Counted from the stretch's first letter, positions 1 to 8,199 are shown. The stretch is 64,000 bases of DNA from Paenibacillus sp. SY21-1 (GCF_005222705.1 NZ_STGF01000016.1:1-64000), one strand, 5' to 3'. Translations and numbers: made by a program. The notes: a model not told the origin generated them from the letters alone.

Positions 1-66
1 TCTTGAAATACTCCCCGTTCTTAACCAATCTCGACGCTCCCCCTTCGGAGAGTATGTCGGCTTCTG

Positions 67-314
67 GTGGGGAATTTTCAACCGTTGATATTGGGGATTT
101 TAGCACTGATCTTCACACAAAAGAATCGAGCGAACGAAACGGGCATTGAGGATCAGATCACCGCCTTGTATGCCAACGGGGCTAGCGTGCGGGACATTCG
201 GTTCAGTTGCAGGGGCTGTATGGGATTAAAGGTTCACCTGCGCTCATTGGCGGAGAAAACCAGGAATCTGTTTGGAAAAGCACAAAGCGACTAATTGTAC
301 CAGTTCCGTTGTAA
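67..314 (+). pseudogene. decayed IS256-family transposase fragment
   Basis: Only a short internal part of an IS256/Mutator-type transposase is recognisable. The frame from 67 gives GIEDQITALYANGASVRDI, which matches the family's pattern of an acidic-Q-I-x-LYA-K-G-x-S-x-RDI stretch. Near position 203 the similarity moves to another frame, which reads QLQGLYGIKGSPALI and stops at 312-314; this is the family's next block (LYGI-x-x-SPxLI). The frameshift, the missing DDE catalytic core and the missing terminal repeats show a dead remnant. The rest of the element, if any, lies left of the window. Confidence 0.7.
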
Positions 315-372
315 AGATGCTGCGTTTTCTTTTTTTGACAAGAACTTTTCTCTGCCCAGCAAGGAAGTACTC

Positions 373-401
373 TTGCATAATGCATGTGTGTTAATTATAA
401 T
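373..401 (+). promoter_or_regulatory. promoter of the padR operon
   Basis: TTGCAT (373-378), a 17-nt spacer and a perfect TATAAT (396-401) form a good sigma-A promoter about 50 nt upstream of the padR start. Confidence 0.6.
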
Positions 402-422
402 ATACATAGATGTTCGATGTAT
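402..422. promoter_or_regulatory. putative PadR operator
   Basis: ATACAT (402-407) and ATGTAT (417-422) form an inverted repeat directly after the -10 box. PadR dimers commonly bind AT-rich dyads of the ATGT-N-ACAT kind and repress their own operon, so autorepression is likely. That is inference from position and shape. Confidence 0.4.
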
Positions 423-451
423 CGATATTCTATATATAGGTGGAGATAGCT

Positions 452-784
452 ATGAAAATTAACAAAGAGCTTATGAAGGGTAGCACGGTTATTCTTATTC
501 TTACATTACTAGAGCGCAAAAACATGTACGGCTATGAGATGATTAAGGAAATGGAGCGTCGGACCAATGGACTGTTCGCGTTTAAGGAGGGTACGCTGTA
601 TCCGATTTTGCATACGCTTGAGGCTGACAGGCAGGTAGAGGCTTTCTGGGAGGAAGAGGGGGGGCGCAAGCGCAAATACTATCGTATAACAACAGACGGC
701 AGGCGCCAGCTTGAGGAGAAGAAGAAGGAGTGGACGTTGTTCCGCTCGACGGTAGAGCAAGTAATCGGGGAGGGAGGAGCATGA
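452..784 (+). CDS. PadR family transcriptional regulator
   Basis: A 110-residue winged-helix repressor. The N-terminal half carries the PadR core: a helix with LILTLLERKNMYGYEM, then GTLYPILHTLE, then the wing with GGRKRKYYRIT. A helical tail (about residues 75-105) would form the dimer. I chose ATG 452 because AGGTGGAG sits 6 nt upstream; an in-frame GTG at 440 overlaps that site. The stop codon overlaps the ATG of the next gene (ATGA), so the two are translationally coupled. PadR proteins usually repress membrane or stress genes and lift on ligand binding. The ligand here is unknown. Confidence 0.9.
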   Translation: MKINKELMKGSTVILILTLLERKNMYGYEMIKEMERRTNGLFAFKEGTLYPILHTLEADRQVEAFWEEEGGRKRKYYRITTDGRRQLEEKKKEWTLFRSTVEQVIGEGGA

Positions 785-2136
785 TTCGGACATGGTCGGC
801 GCATCCTCTTGCTTCCGCTTATTTGGAGCGGGTATGCGCACAGGTGCGGGCAAAAAAGATGCATGAGGAAATTCGATTGGAACTGATCAACCATCTTGAT
901 GAGCTGGTGGAGGGACAAATTAGCGACGGGATTGAGGAGCAGGAGGCTGTTAAACAGGCATTGGTTATGCTGGGCGATGCCGAAGATGTAGGCAAGCGAC
1001 TGCATAGCGTACATAAGCCGTTAATGGAGTGGGGCTTGCTCGGAATTGTCGCCGCGCTTGTCGGGGTTGGCCTGCTGGCTATGTATGCCATAGATATGGC
1101 GCTAGGCGATAGCTTCGGCGGGGGCTGGTTCTTTAAAAAAGCGATTGTTGTATTCGCTGGGGTGCTGCTGCTCATCGTCTTTTATTACATAGACTTCCGT
1201 AAGCTTCGCCCTTATTCATGGTATTTGTACGGACTCGTCATTATCTTGCTCTTGCTATGCAAGAATTTTGGTATACAAATAAATGGCGCAAGAATTTGGA
1301 TCATTATTGGCAGTTCCTTTTCAATTAACGTATATGAATTAGCCTTATATGGCTTCTTGATTGCATTTGCTGGTTGTGTGACATCCATTGCTTCTAAGTC
1401 ACGGCATGGATTTCGTCTCATTCCGATAGCAGGCAAATTTGCATTTGCTTTTGTAATCGTTCCCGTTTGGTTTTTCGTGGATCTAAACAGGTACTTATTG
1501 ATATTTATTTATTTTGTAGGTTTAGTTATGATTCTGACGGCGATCAGAAAGTTCCATTTGCTGGTTGGCGTGGTCATTGCTTTTATCGGCATTGCTGCAG
1601 GGATGCTTGTAATAAGCGGTACTCATTCTCTATTCATGTTGCAGCACGTATTTAGTAGGTTACGACAATTTAAAGGTGATCCTCAAACAACAGGTTACTA
1701 TTGGAGATTAATCGTTGAAAACTTGCAATCCGCGGGGATGTGGGGACACGGTTTTGGCGTTCCGAACACAAAATTGCCATTCATCTATTCGGATTCTATA
1801 TATTCCTATTTAATCTATAGCTTGGGCTGGGTATTTGGCGCTTTTCTGCTTCTCCTTACTATGACGTTCGTGTTTAGGTTAGCTGCACTGGGTTTGAAGC
1901 TTAATGACTCTTATGCAAAAGCTGTTACAGCAGGAATTTGCAGCGTATTTGCCATCCATGCCGTTTGGAATATTCTTATGTCACTTGGCATTTTACCAAT
2001 TGTCGGCGTATCCTTTCCGTTCGTATCCTACGGTTTAACTAACAGCATTTTTGAACTGGCATTGATTGGGCTGCTGCTCGGACTGTACCGACGCAAAAAC
2101 ATGCTTGGAGCAACAGAAATAGTCAGCACCAATTAA
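781..2136 (+). CDS. HAAS-SEDS fusion: FtsW/RodA/SpoVE-like membrane protein
   Basis: 451 residues. Residues 1 to about 80 form a soluble helical domain (EIRLELINHLDELVEG, then EEQEAVKQALVMLGDAEDVG) of the HAAS or 'permease prefix' type that often accompanies PadR regulators. After it come about ten membrane helices of the SEDS fold that polymerises peptidoglycan. The family's C-terminal block is present (LPIVGVSFPFVSYG). The loop with the catalytic aspartate of FtsW/RodA is represented by IYSDSIYSYLIYSLG: the Asp is kept but the following GEE is lost. The start overlaps the padR stop. It may be a specialised glycan polymerase or a sensor that borrowed the fold; activity is uncertain. Confidence 0.85.
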   Translation: MIRTWSAHPLASAYLERVCAQVRAKKMHEEIRLELINHLDELVEGQISDGIEEQEAVKQALVMLGDAEDVGKRLHSVHKPLMEWGLLGIVAALVGVGLLAMYAIDMALGDSFGGGWFFKKAIVVFAGVLLLIVFYYIDFRKLRPYSWYLYGLVIILLLLCKNFGIQINGARIWIIIGSSFSINVYELALYGFLIAFAGCVTSIASKSRHGFRLIPIAGKFAFAFVIVPVWFFVDLNRYLLIFIYFVGLVMILTAIRKFHLLVGVVIAFIGIAAGMLVISGTHSLFMLQHVFSRLRQFKGDPQTTGYYWRLIVENLQSAGMWGHGFGVPNTKLPFIYSDSIYSYLIYSLGWVFGAFLLLLTMTFVFRLAALGLKLNDSYAKAVTAGICSVFAIHAVWNILMSLGILPIVGVSFPFVSYGLTNSIFELALIGLLLGLYRRKNMLGATEIVSTN

Positions 2137-2217
2137 TAATTTCAAGGCTTACAATCTTGCACTAAGTGACTACCGTACCAGTTCGATAACGATCCTCGAC
2201 ATGATACGAAAAGCTTG

Positions 2218-2255
2218 AGATCCCTTGTCGCATAAGGGGTCTTCTTTTTATGTTT
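2218..2255 (+). terminator. terminator of the padR-SEDS operon
   Basis: The arms AGATCCCTT and AAGGGGTCT (one G-T pair) close a 7-nt loop and are followed by a T-rich tract. Confidence 0.7.
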
Positions 2256-2302
2256 TTTTCCAAAAAGATTGTTGCTATAATATGAAATCTAATTGAATGT
2301 TT

Positions 2303-2986
2303 TTATGATTGGACTATGTTGGGGAAGACGATATTCACTAATTCCCCTAAGTCGTCAATGACAGCATCAGCATCAGTAATAGCTTTAAACTGGCTATTTC
2401 GTTTCCAAACCGCCTTCATTCCAACGTCACGGCTTGCTCTAATATCGTTATCGGGATGATCTCCAACAAAGAGAGCATTTTCGGCGGTTACGCCAAGTTT
2501 ACTCAATGCACGATTGAAAATAGCTTTATCAGGTTTCCGCAGCCCTTCCCATTCTGATATTAGCACCTTATCGAATAAATGTTCGATGTGTAATGCCTTG
2601 AAATTATCATATTGAAATTGACCAAAACCGTTGGAGACCAATGCTAGCTTTATGTTTTGTTTCTTTAATACACGAAGCATATTTAACAAGTTTGGAAATC
2701 CAACACAGTGCTTGTGAAAATTTTTTATGTAATCATCTAAAAGTAACATCCAGTCCATATTTTTAATGGATAACTCATGTAAAATCTGCTGATACACTTT
2801 ATCCTTCCATACGTAACCATGATGATCAAGTTCAATAAACCGTTGAACAAAAATTTCTTCATCGACAATTTGAAACTCTGAATACCGGTGATATTGATCT
2901 CTAACAAACAGTACAAGTGAGGAGTCGCGGTCTAACAATGTTCCATCCAAATCAAAAAGAACCGCTTTGATTGTCAACTGAGTCAC
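2303..2986 (-). CDS. HAD family hydrolase (YjjG/phosphoglycolate phosphatase-like)
   Basis: About 225 residues. All four haloacid dehalogenase motifs are present: DLDGTLLD (nucleophile Asp), LVSNG (Ser), RKPD (Lys) and VGDHPDND (metal-binding acids). A helical cap lies between motifs I and II, as in subclass I phosphatases that act on small phosphorylated metabolites or nucleotides. The start is open. GTG at 2986 lies inside a strong AGGGGGTGA ribosome binding site, so TTG at 2977, five bases after it, may be the real start. The gene stands alone between AT-rich intergenic stretches. The substrate cannot be told. Confidence 0.85.
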   Translation of the reverse strand: MTQLTIKAVLFDLDGTLLDRDSSLVLFVRDQYHRYSEFQIVDEEIFVQRFIELDHHGYVWKDKVYQQILHELSIKNMDWMLLLDDYIKNFHKHCVGFPNLLNMLRVLKKQNIKLALVSNGFGQFQYDNFKALHIEHLFDKVLISEWEGLRKPDKAIFNRALSKLGVTAENALFVGDHPDNDIRASRDVGMKAVWKRNSQFKAITDADAVIDDLGELVNIVFPNIVQS

Positions 2987-3190
2987 CCCCTGTAATTTAA
3001 GTAATACAGACTGATATTACATTGGGAACGGAATGAATCAAGAAGCTCGTCGCTCTTGTGGAAATGGAGTGCTTTAATTAGGGAGCAGATTTGTTGATGA
3101 ACTCGTTGCTCTATTTGAAACTAACCAAAAAGAAGAAAAACTCTTGTCAACGAATAAAGGGGGAAATATAGAAGGTTATTGTTTTACATA

Positions 3191-3236
3191 TTGACATTAT
3201 TAAATTCTCCATAAGATAAGAATTTAATAATGTCAA
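3191..3236. repeat. perfect 18-bp inverted repeat with 10-nt loop
   Basis: TTGACATTATTAAATTCT at 3191-3208 is exactly complementary to 3219-3236. The flanks carry a second, imperfect pair of arms: ATTGTTTTAC upstream and GTAAACAAT downstream. No T-run follows on either strand, so this is not a standard terminator. It lies in the 314-base gap between 2987 and 3300, which otherwise shows no gene I can support. Confidence 0.75.
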
Positions 3237-3300
3237 TGGAGTAAACAATATACATTCCTTTGAATGTTATTTTGAAGGTTGCTTCTAAAGATCCTAGTCG

Positions 3301-3513
3301 TTAAACAGCATAGAAGGAGTTTGCGTTTCTATGAATTACGCTGCCGTCACTCATGCGAATTGTATCCGGGCTGTAGCCAGAAATAGTAGCAGTTGGTCGG
3401 ATTTGCATTCCATTCTGAATGACATTGACAAATGTTTCTTCTTTTATTGCTAATTCAAAATCCTTATCAGTCGTAATGTGTTGCTCAGGCTTAATTTGTC
3501 TTTCTTTGCTCAT
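3301..3513 (-). CDS. hypothetical 70-residue protein
   Basis: Not recognised. The N-terminus is charged and polar. The C-terminal half alternates hydrophobic and polar residues as in a small beta barrel (ATISGYSPDTIRMSDGSVIH). It has no signal peptide, membrane segment or cysteine. ATG at 3513 has a GGAG Shine-Dalgarno seven bases upstream. The gene stands alone, with the inverted repeat at 3191-3236 downstream of its stop. Codon use looks ordinary for this AT-rich stretch. Confidence 0.55.
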   Translation of the reverse strand: MSKERQIKPEQHITTDKDFELAIKEETFVNVIQNGMQIRPTATISGYSPDTIRMSDGSVIHRNANSFYAV

Positions 3514-3721
3514 TTTCTAGTGCTCCTTATTTGATAAATTGGTTCCACAGGTTTATATCATAATACATTTCAAGAGAAAAGGTAAGTAAAGCTTAATAAA
3601 TTTTTCTGTTAGTTAAAGAGCTTAGAAATTCATAACTGAGGATAGAGAAAGCAATCGGAAAAGTTGTTAAAGAGTAAGCTTTACTAGCTGACTTACTGCT
3701 CAATGGATAAGGGGAGAGATG

Positions 3722-4423
3722 ATGGCGAAAAAAAGTCCGCAAGACGCAGCAAATCAATTTATTGCGAATCATTTTCCGGAATGTGCCGGGGCGCTTTTGG
3801 CAGGGAGTGTAGTACGGGGAGAAATGACTGAAACATCTGATTTAGACATTGTGGTTTTTGATACGACTCTTTCATCCGCATACAGGCAGTCGTTAATTGC
3901 TTTTGAGTGGCCAATCGAGGTGTTCGTCCATAATTTAACTACGTATAAAGAGTTTTTTCAAAGCGATATATACAGAGCAAGGCCCTCTTTAGTTAGAATG
4001 GTATCCGAAGGGATTGTTTTAAGAGATACAGGGATCATGACATCGATAAAAGCTGAAGCCGACGAGCTGTTGGAAAAAGGTCCTGAAAAATGGGATGAAA
4101 AAACGATTAAAATCAAACGTTACTTTATTACAGATGCTCTTGATGATTTTATCGGCTCAACAAAAGAGGATGAAGATCTTTTTATCGCTAACCATTTAGC
4201 GGAGGCGCTCCATGAATTTGTATTACGTACAAACGGTGCTTGGATCGGATCATCCAAATGGATTCCGCGTGCCTTAAAACAATATGATGAAAAGCTTGCC
4301 AAAGAATTTATGGATGCTTTCAATGTGTTCTACAAAACAGGAGACAAAACAACCGTAGTGAACTTGGCGAACAAGGTGTTAATGCCTTATGGAGGGACGT
4401 TATTTGACGGGTTCTCTTTATGA
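3722..4423 (+). CDS. nucleotidyltransferase domain protein (pol beta superfamily)
   Basis: About 233 residues. The N-terminal domain has the minimal nucleotidyltransferase signature: GS at about residues 28-29, RGE, then SDLDIVVF with the two metal-binding aspartates. The rest is helical and resembles the substrate-binding part of stand-alone aminoglycoside- or tRNA-type nucleotidyltransferases. GGGGAG at 3711 precedes two adjacent ATGs (3719 and 3722); the second has the better spacing. The role is unknown. It could adenylylate a small molecule, a protein or RNA. The gene lies in the AT-rich segment. Confidence 0.75.
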   Translation: MAKKSPQDAANQFIANHFPECAGALLAGSVVRGEMTETSDLDIVVFDTTLSSAYRQSLIAFEWPIEVFVHNLTTYKEFFQSDIYRARPSLVRMVSEGIVLRDTGIMTSIKAEADELLEKGPEKWDEKTIKIKRYFITDALDDFIGSTKEDEDLFIANHLAEALHEFVLRTNGAWIGSSKWIPRALKQYDEKLAKEFMDAFNVFYKTGDKTTVVNLANKVLMPYGGTLFDGFSL

Positions 4424-4507
4424 ATATTATTGCGCCCGCTTATGCCAGTGGAACACATCCGCTCCCCCTACAATATGATGAGTCTAGAAACCTTAAGAGG
4501 TGAGCGA

Positions 4508-4948
4508 ATGGCAGTTGTAAAAGCACGGAAACAGGATATTGATATGCTGGCAAGGCTGCTTCGAGCTGAAGCTGAGACTGAGGGCGAAATGGGGATGCTT
4601 CTGGTTGGAAATGTTGGTATTAACCGAATAAGAGGGAACTGCTCCGACTTTAAAGATATCCGGACCATTCCCCAAATGATCAACCAGGAGCATGCATTCG
4701 AAGCGTTGCAGCATAGTTTGTACTACCAGAATGCAAGAGAGAGAGAACGTCGTCTGGCGCAACGGGCTGTGAATGGGGAGCGGAATTGGCCTGCTAAATT
4801 CTCCTTATGGTATTTCCGCCCAGGATCGTTCGATAATCCCGGACCATGTCCGCCAACGTGGTACGATCAGCCGTTCGCAGGAAGATGGAAGAAGCATTGT
4901 TTTTATGAACCGACCGCGCAAGAATGTGAAAATATCTATAATACGTAA
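4508..4948 (+). CDS. cwlJ: spore cortex-lytic cell wall hydrolase CwlJ
   Basis: 146 residues of the Hydrolase_2 (SleB/CwlJ) family, which degrades spore cortex during germination. Recognisable blocks are MLARLLRAEAETEGEMGML (with the catalytic-type Glu), LLVGNVGINR, NCSDFKDIRTIPQMI and WPAKFSLWYFRPG, ending in ECENIYNT. The whole chain lines up with B. subtilis CwlJ as I remember it. I chose ATG 4508 because of GAGGTGAG just upstream and because family members begin MAVVKA; the open frame extends further upstream without support. No signal peptide, as expected for a protein made in the mother cell. The usual partner gene gerQ is not adjacent. Confidence 0.93.
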   Translation: MAVVKARKQDIDMLARLLRAEAETEGEMGMLLVGNVGINRIRGNCSDFKDIRTIPQMINQEHAFEALQHSLYYQNARERERRLAQRAVNGERNWPAKFSLWYFRPGSFDNPGPCPPTWYDQPFAGRWKKHCFYEPTAQECENIYNT

Positions 4949-4980
4949 TAACTACGTTTTAGCATCATCATAATGGAACT

Positions 4981-5010
4981 GCCCGTGGCTTCGGCTGCCG
5001 GGCTTTTTTT
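4981..5010 (+). terminator. terminator after cwlJ
   Basis: GCCCG...GC-TTCG-GC...CGGGC, a UUCG-capped stem, is followed by seven T residues. Confidence 0.8.
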
Positions 5011-5235
5011 ATTTTGCTTTACGAATGAAAAGAACGTGCTCCCTTCCTTTGACTGAGCTTTTGTAGTCGAACGGCTTGGATTTTTTCTGAATAACGCTAC
5101 GAGGCAGATCGCTTTGGTTCCTGTTGCACTAAAAAGATAGCAGTGAAAGTGGATGTAAAGTAATACTTTTGATATCATTAATTCATTGGCTTGAACCTGA
5201 AAAAGCAGTTATACCATAAATGAGGAGCGAGAAGT

Positions 5236-5328
5236 GTGGATTCGATATTATTTATTGCAACATGGGCTATTATTGGTTTTTTTATCGGTGGAGTCATTGT
5301 GTTGGTCAAGGCCAAGTTTAAAAAATAG
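5236..5328 (+). CDS. small single-pass membrane protein (30 residues)
   Basis: A GTG-initiated frame preceded by a GAGGAGCGAG ribosome binding site. It reads as one hydrophobic helix (LFIATWAIIGFFIGGVIVLV) with a basic tail ending KFKK. It sits 66 bases before ung and could share its transcript. The size and Lys-rich tail are typical of small sporulation or stress membrane peptides, but I do not recognise a family. The case rests on the ribosome binding site and the clean membrane helix. Confidence 0.5.
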   Translation: MDSILFIATWAIIGFFIGGVIVLVKAKFKK

Positions 5329-5394
5329 CGTGTAAACTTTGAATATGTGCGTCAAAGAATTCTTGAACATACTGGGGAATAGGAGTTGAACGCT

Positions 5395-6075
5395 ATGAAT
5401 GCAGTAATTCCGAATGATTGGGGAGAGGTGCTTGCCGGCGAGCTGCAAGCCGAATACATGAAGAAACTTCTGGCTAAGCTGAAGGAGGAATATGTGACCA
5501 AAACCATCTATCCGCCTGCGCCGGACCTCTTTAATGCGCTTGCCTTCACCAGCTATGCGGATACGAAGGTTGTCATACTTGGACAAGATCCTTATCATGG
5601 ACCGGCGCAGGCGCACGGGCTGAGCTTCTCGGTGCAGCCAGGCATTAAAGCTCCGCCATCGCTTAAAAATATATACAAAGAATTAAACGAAGATTTGGGC
5701 CACCCGATACCGGAGCATGGCTATTTGGAGAATTGGGCCAGAGAGGGTGTGCTCCTGCTTAACACCGTGCTGACCGTAGAAGACGGAAAGCCGGCTTCCC
5801 ATAAGGACTGGGGGTGGGAGCGTTTTACAGACGCAATTATTTCTGCATTGAACAAACGGGATCAGCCTGTCGTGTTTATTTTATGGGGCAAGCATGCTGA
5901 AAAAAAGGCAGCGGATATTGATGGGGCCAAGCATACGGTTTTCCAATCTGCTCATCCAAGTCCGTTTGCGGCGCGCAAGGGCTTTTTTGGCAGCAAACCG
6001 TTTTCTCGTGCAAATGCAGCCTTGCAAACGTATGGCCGTTCTCCGATTAATTGGGAGCTGCCGGTCAAGCTCTAA
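5395..6075 (+). CDS. ung: uracil-DNA glycosylase
   Basis: 226 residues, family 1 UDG, which removes uracil from DNA at the start of base excision repair. Motifs: GQDPYHG at 63-69 with the catalytic Asp65, then the uracil-pocket Phe in HGLSFSV, LLLNTVLTVE, VFILWGKHA, and the leucine-loop motif HPSPFAARKGFFG with the catalytic His. Length is normal. ATG 5395 has AGGAG nine bases upstream; a TTG at 5386 overlaps that site and is less likely. Cytoplasmic. It may be co-transcribed with the small membrane peptide just upstream. Confidence 0.97.
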   Translation: MNAVIPNDWGEVLAGELQAEYMKKLLAKLKEEYVTKTIYPPAPDLFNALAFTSYADTKVVILGQDPYHGPAQAHGLSFSVQPGIKAPPSLKNIYKELNEDLGHPIPEHGYLENWAREGVLLLNTVLTVEDGKPASHKDWGWERFTDAIISALNKRDQPVVFILWGKHAEKKAADIDGAKHTVFQSAHPSPFAARKGFFGSKPFSRANAALQTYGRSPINWELPVKL

Positions 6076-6105
6076 GTCAACCGTATCCGTTCCGGAATTT
6101 AAAAA

Positions 6106-6150
6106 GCGTCCCACAAGTCTGCTTGGTTGGCAGATCTGTGGGACGTTTTT
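6106..6150. terminator. bidirectional terminator between ung and the SLH gene
   Basis: GCGTCCCACAagTCTGC pairs with GCAGAtctGTGGGACG. A-run on the left and T-run on the right serve both converging genes. Confidence 0.85.
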
Positions 6151-6175
6151 GTTTAGGCTCTGTTTGTTTTGTGTG

Positions 6176-7135
6176 TTATTCAATCGGAAAACCGGTGCTG
6201 CCTGAGCTCGCAGTCTCTGCATTCGCAGATGCTTCAAGTACGGGTTTGTAAGCCGCATCGACATAAGTCGATACTTGAACATCGGTAATGACTTGCGGAT
6301 ACATTTGATCCGGGTTAGGCAGAACGGTTTCGACTTGAATAAACGCCTGGTCGCCTTCAAAGCTGATGCCTGCAATTCGAATGCCGTATCCAGGGTGCGG
6401 GACTTGGGTGCTGATGGTTACTTTGTTAACATCCTTGTTGACAGCTGCTACATCAAGCTTCAAGTCAAATGAAGGAGCTTCGGGCTCCGGTGTAACAGGA
6501 GTTGTGTTTTTAACAAATTCTATTGCGCCATACAACCAACCGGCAGCATCGCTGCGGGTTACCGATTTTTTAGGAAAAAACTTTCCTGACTTATCGAGCT
6601 CGGCAATATCGGTAATCAACAGCTTTTGAATGCTGTCGCTATATGCTTCGGTAATATCCGCCTGATCTTTAACCACCATGTAAATCTCAGTGAAGGCATA
6701 GTCTCCCTTCGTCAAAATAGCTTTAAACAAGTGGTGAGCATATTGTTCGCGAGTCATCACATCAGTCGGTTTAACGGACTTGTCGATTCCTAGATCGTAA
6801 AATCCTGCAATGATAAAGGCTTGCGAGTACCACTCTTTATTCGGCACGTTCGGAAAGTAGTCGCTGGCCAGCGGAGCTTTAATGAAACGTACATGATCAA
6901 TGTTAAGATCCAAGCCTTTTACAATAAGGGATATTCCTTCGGCATAAGTAAGCTTTCCTTTAGGGTTAAAGACGCCGTCCTTGCCCTGGCCTTTGAGAAT
7001 GCCTTGCTTCTGAAGCTCGGTAATTTTTTGCGCATTCGGGTCATTTCTTACATCGTTAAATGCGAAAGCGCTCTGCGAAATTGTAAGGAGCATAATCACT
7101 GCCATCATCAGCAGAAAAAACGGTTTTTTCTTCAT
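6176..7135 (-). CDS. SLH-domain surface protein with a PrcB-like C-terminal domain
   Basis: 319 residues. A signal peptide (MKKKPFFLLMMAVIMLLT, cut after AFA) is followed by three S-layer homology repeats at roughly 26-78, 88-145 and 155-210, each with a conserved hydrophobic-aromatic core and TYAE/TREQ/TRSD turns. A Pro-rich linker (TPVTPEPEAP) leads to a C-terminal beta domain (GYGIRIAGISFEGDQAFIQV) that resembles the PrcB protease-complex domain. SLH repeats hold proteins to pyruvylated wall polysaccharide. The ribosome binding site is TTGAGGTGATAG before ATG 7135. The PrcB assignment is tentative. Confidence 0.85.
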   Translation of the reverse strand: MKKKPFFLLMMAVIMLLTISQSAFAFNDVRNDPNAQKITELQKQGILKGQGKDGVFNPKGKLTYAEGISLIVKGLDLNIDHVRFIKAPLASDYFPNVPNKEWYSQAFIIAGFYDLGIDKSVKPTDVMTREQYAHHLFKAILTKGDYAFTEIYMVVKDQADITEAYSDSIQKLLITDIAELDKSGKFFPKKSVTRSDAAGWLYGAIEFVKNTTPVTPEPEAPSFDLKLDVAAVNKDVNKVTISTQVPHPGYGIRIAGISFEGDQAFIQVETVLPNPDQMYPQVITDVQVSTYVDAAYKPVLEASANAETASSGSTGFPIE

Positions 7136-7407
7136 AGTCTATCACCTCAAGTTAATTTTTGCTGCAGCACTTACACTGACGCAGCTCATCATGAAATGGT
7201 TGCAGATTCTTTTGTGTTTTTCATTTTTTTAAGTGAACGTATGAATGGATTATCCGCAAAAATCATGATTATTATTTTTAAAGTGAAGGAAGGACATGCA
7301 TCCCTATGCAGGCAAAAATCAAATGAATCATTCCAAATGCCTATTGATTAAGAACGTATGTTTGGTTTAAAATGAGAACATACATTCGCGTTTGGGAGGC
7401 TGTGTCG

Positions 7408-7605
7408 ATGATTGATGACTATATCGGGCGAGTGGCCCAAATTTATTATCAAGACCATAAAGGCAACATTTCAATCAGAATGATTAAGGTAAAGGATGTA
7501 ACAGAGGGGAAAGTACAGGCTTATTGTTACGCTGCAAGAGCGCCTAGAGTATTCAATAAGTCCCAGATCATCGATGTGGAGGCTGTGGGTCGATTTGTTG
7601 GCTAA
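7408..7605 (+). CDS. WYL-like mini-domain protein
   Basis: 65 residues. The pattern AQIYYQDHKGNISIRMIKV, then KVQAYCYAARAPRVFNKSQI, resembles the small beta-barrel core of WYL domains (I-x-Y, x-R-x-I-x-P, YC, RxF-x-x-x-x-I), which bind nucleic acid or nucleotides and usually sit in transcription factors. Here there is no DNA-binding domain attached. GGGAGG at 7394 supports ATG 7408, although a GTG at 7402 is also possible. The gene is divergent from the SLH gene. Function unknown; a lone ligand-sensing domain is an inference. Confidence 0.6.
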   Translation: MIDDYIGRVAQIYYQDHKGNISIRMIKVKDVTEGKVQAYCYAARAPRVFNKSQIIDVEAVGRFVG

Positions 7606-7685
7606 TAATCAAGGCATGGCCCACAAGACGACCTGTCTCGCAGAAGCCAGTGAACCGCTACAATAGGTTTAAAGGGAGTGACTTT

Positions 7686-7778
7686 TTGAGAAGAAAACGT
7701 GTGAATATGGCCATGATAAGTTTTGGCATTATGATCTTGCTCGTCACGCTTGAGCATTGCGAACAACAAGGGAAATAA
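7686..7778 (+). CDS. possible small membrane protein (30 residues)
   Basis: A TTG-initiated frame eight bases after AAAGGGAGTG. It encodes a basic N-terminus (RRKRVNM), one hydrophobic helix (AMISFGIMILLVTL) and a short polar tail. No family is recognised. The ribosome binding site is good but the start codon is weak, so the call is tentative. Confidence 0.35.
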   Translation: MRRKRVNMAMISFGIMILLVTLEHCEQQGK

Positions 7779-7882
7779 AGAAGTGCAAGAACATTTAATT
7801 TGTCAAAGTATCTATTTATTATAAAAAGCAAAAATGGAGAGGAGGTTTTCATTCAAGTTACGGTTTTGGCATTGATCTGTAG

Positions 7883-7919
7883 AAAAAGAGCGGGGAGAGT
7901 AATCTCCGCAGCTCTTTTT
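7883..7919 (+). terminator. strong hairpin with T-run
   Basis: AAAAAGAGC-GGGGAGA-GTAA-TCTCC-GCA-GCTCTTTTT. It would end transcription from the small genes upstream and is symmetrical enough to work both ways. Confidence 0.75.
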
Positions 7920-8153
7920 GTGTGTAAAAATGTTGTTTTATTCCAGTCCAGAGTGGTGAGAAAGTGCGGTGACCTGATTTACAAAGAAGAGATGCCAATA
8001 GCTATTGGAAAAAATACGTTGTTTCGATGGTTCCTCTCATCACATACAGGAAAGGTTGTGAGCTATGGTTTTTATGAGAAGTCCGACGGCACTGCCGATT
8101 CTGGAAGTTATCAGATAAGCGTCCCTGGATTCTCATTTAGGGCAAAACCTTAA
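7920..8153 (+). other. unassigned open frame, possible gene remnant
   Basis: The open frame continues from before the 7883-7919 terminator to a stop at 8151-8153. Its last 60 codons (RWFLSSHTGKVVSYGFYEKS onward) look protein-like. However, no start codon with a ribosome binding site follows the terminator. It may be the tail of a decayed gene. Apart from the peptide at 8200-8268, nothing else is visible up to 8526. Confidence 0.2.
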
Positions 8154-8199
8154 TTGAGGGACTTAGGGTGATGTCTAGACACCACCGCGCACCGATTAT

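Noticed and set aside
3100..3175. 24-codon Lys-rich frame beginning MNSLLYLKLTKKKK
   Set aside because: The spacing from GGAG to the ATG is about 12 bases and the translation looks like random AT-rich DNA.
7800..8153. 117-codon frame as an intact gene
   Set aside because: It spans a strong terminator-like hairpin at 7883-7919 and lacks a ribosome binding site. Only a possible remnant after the hairpin is kept, at low confidence.
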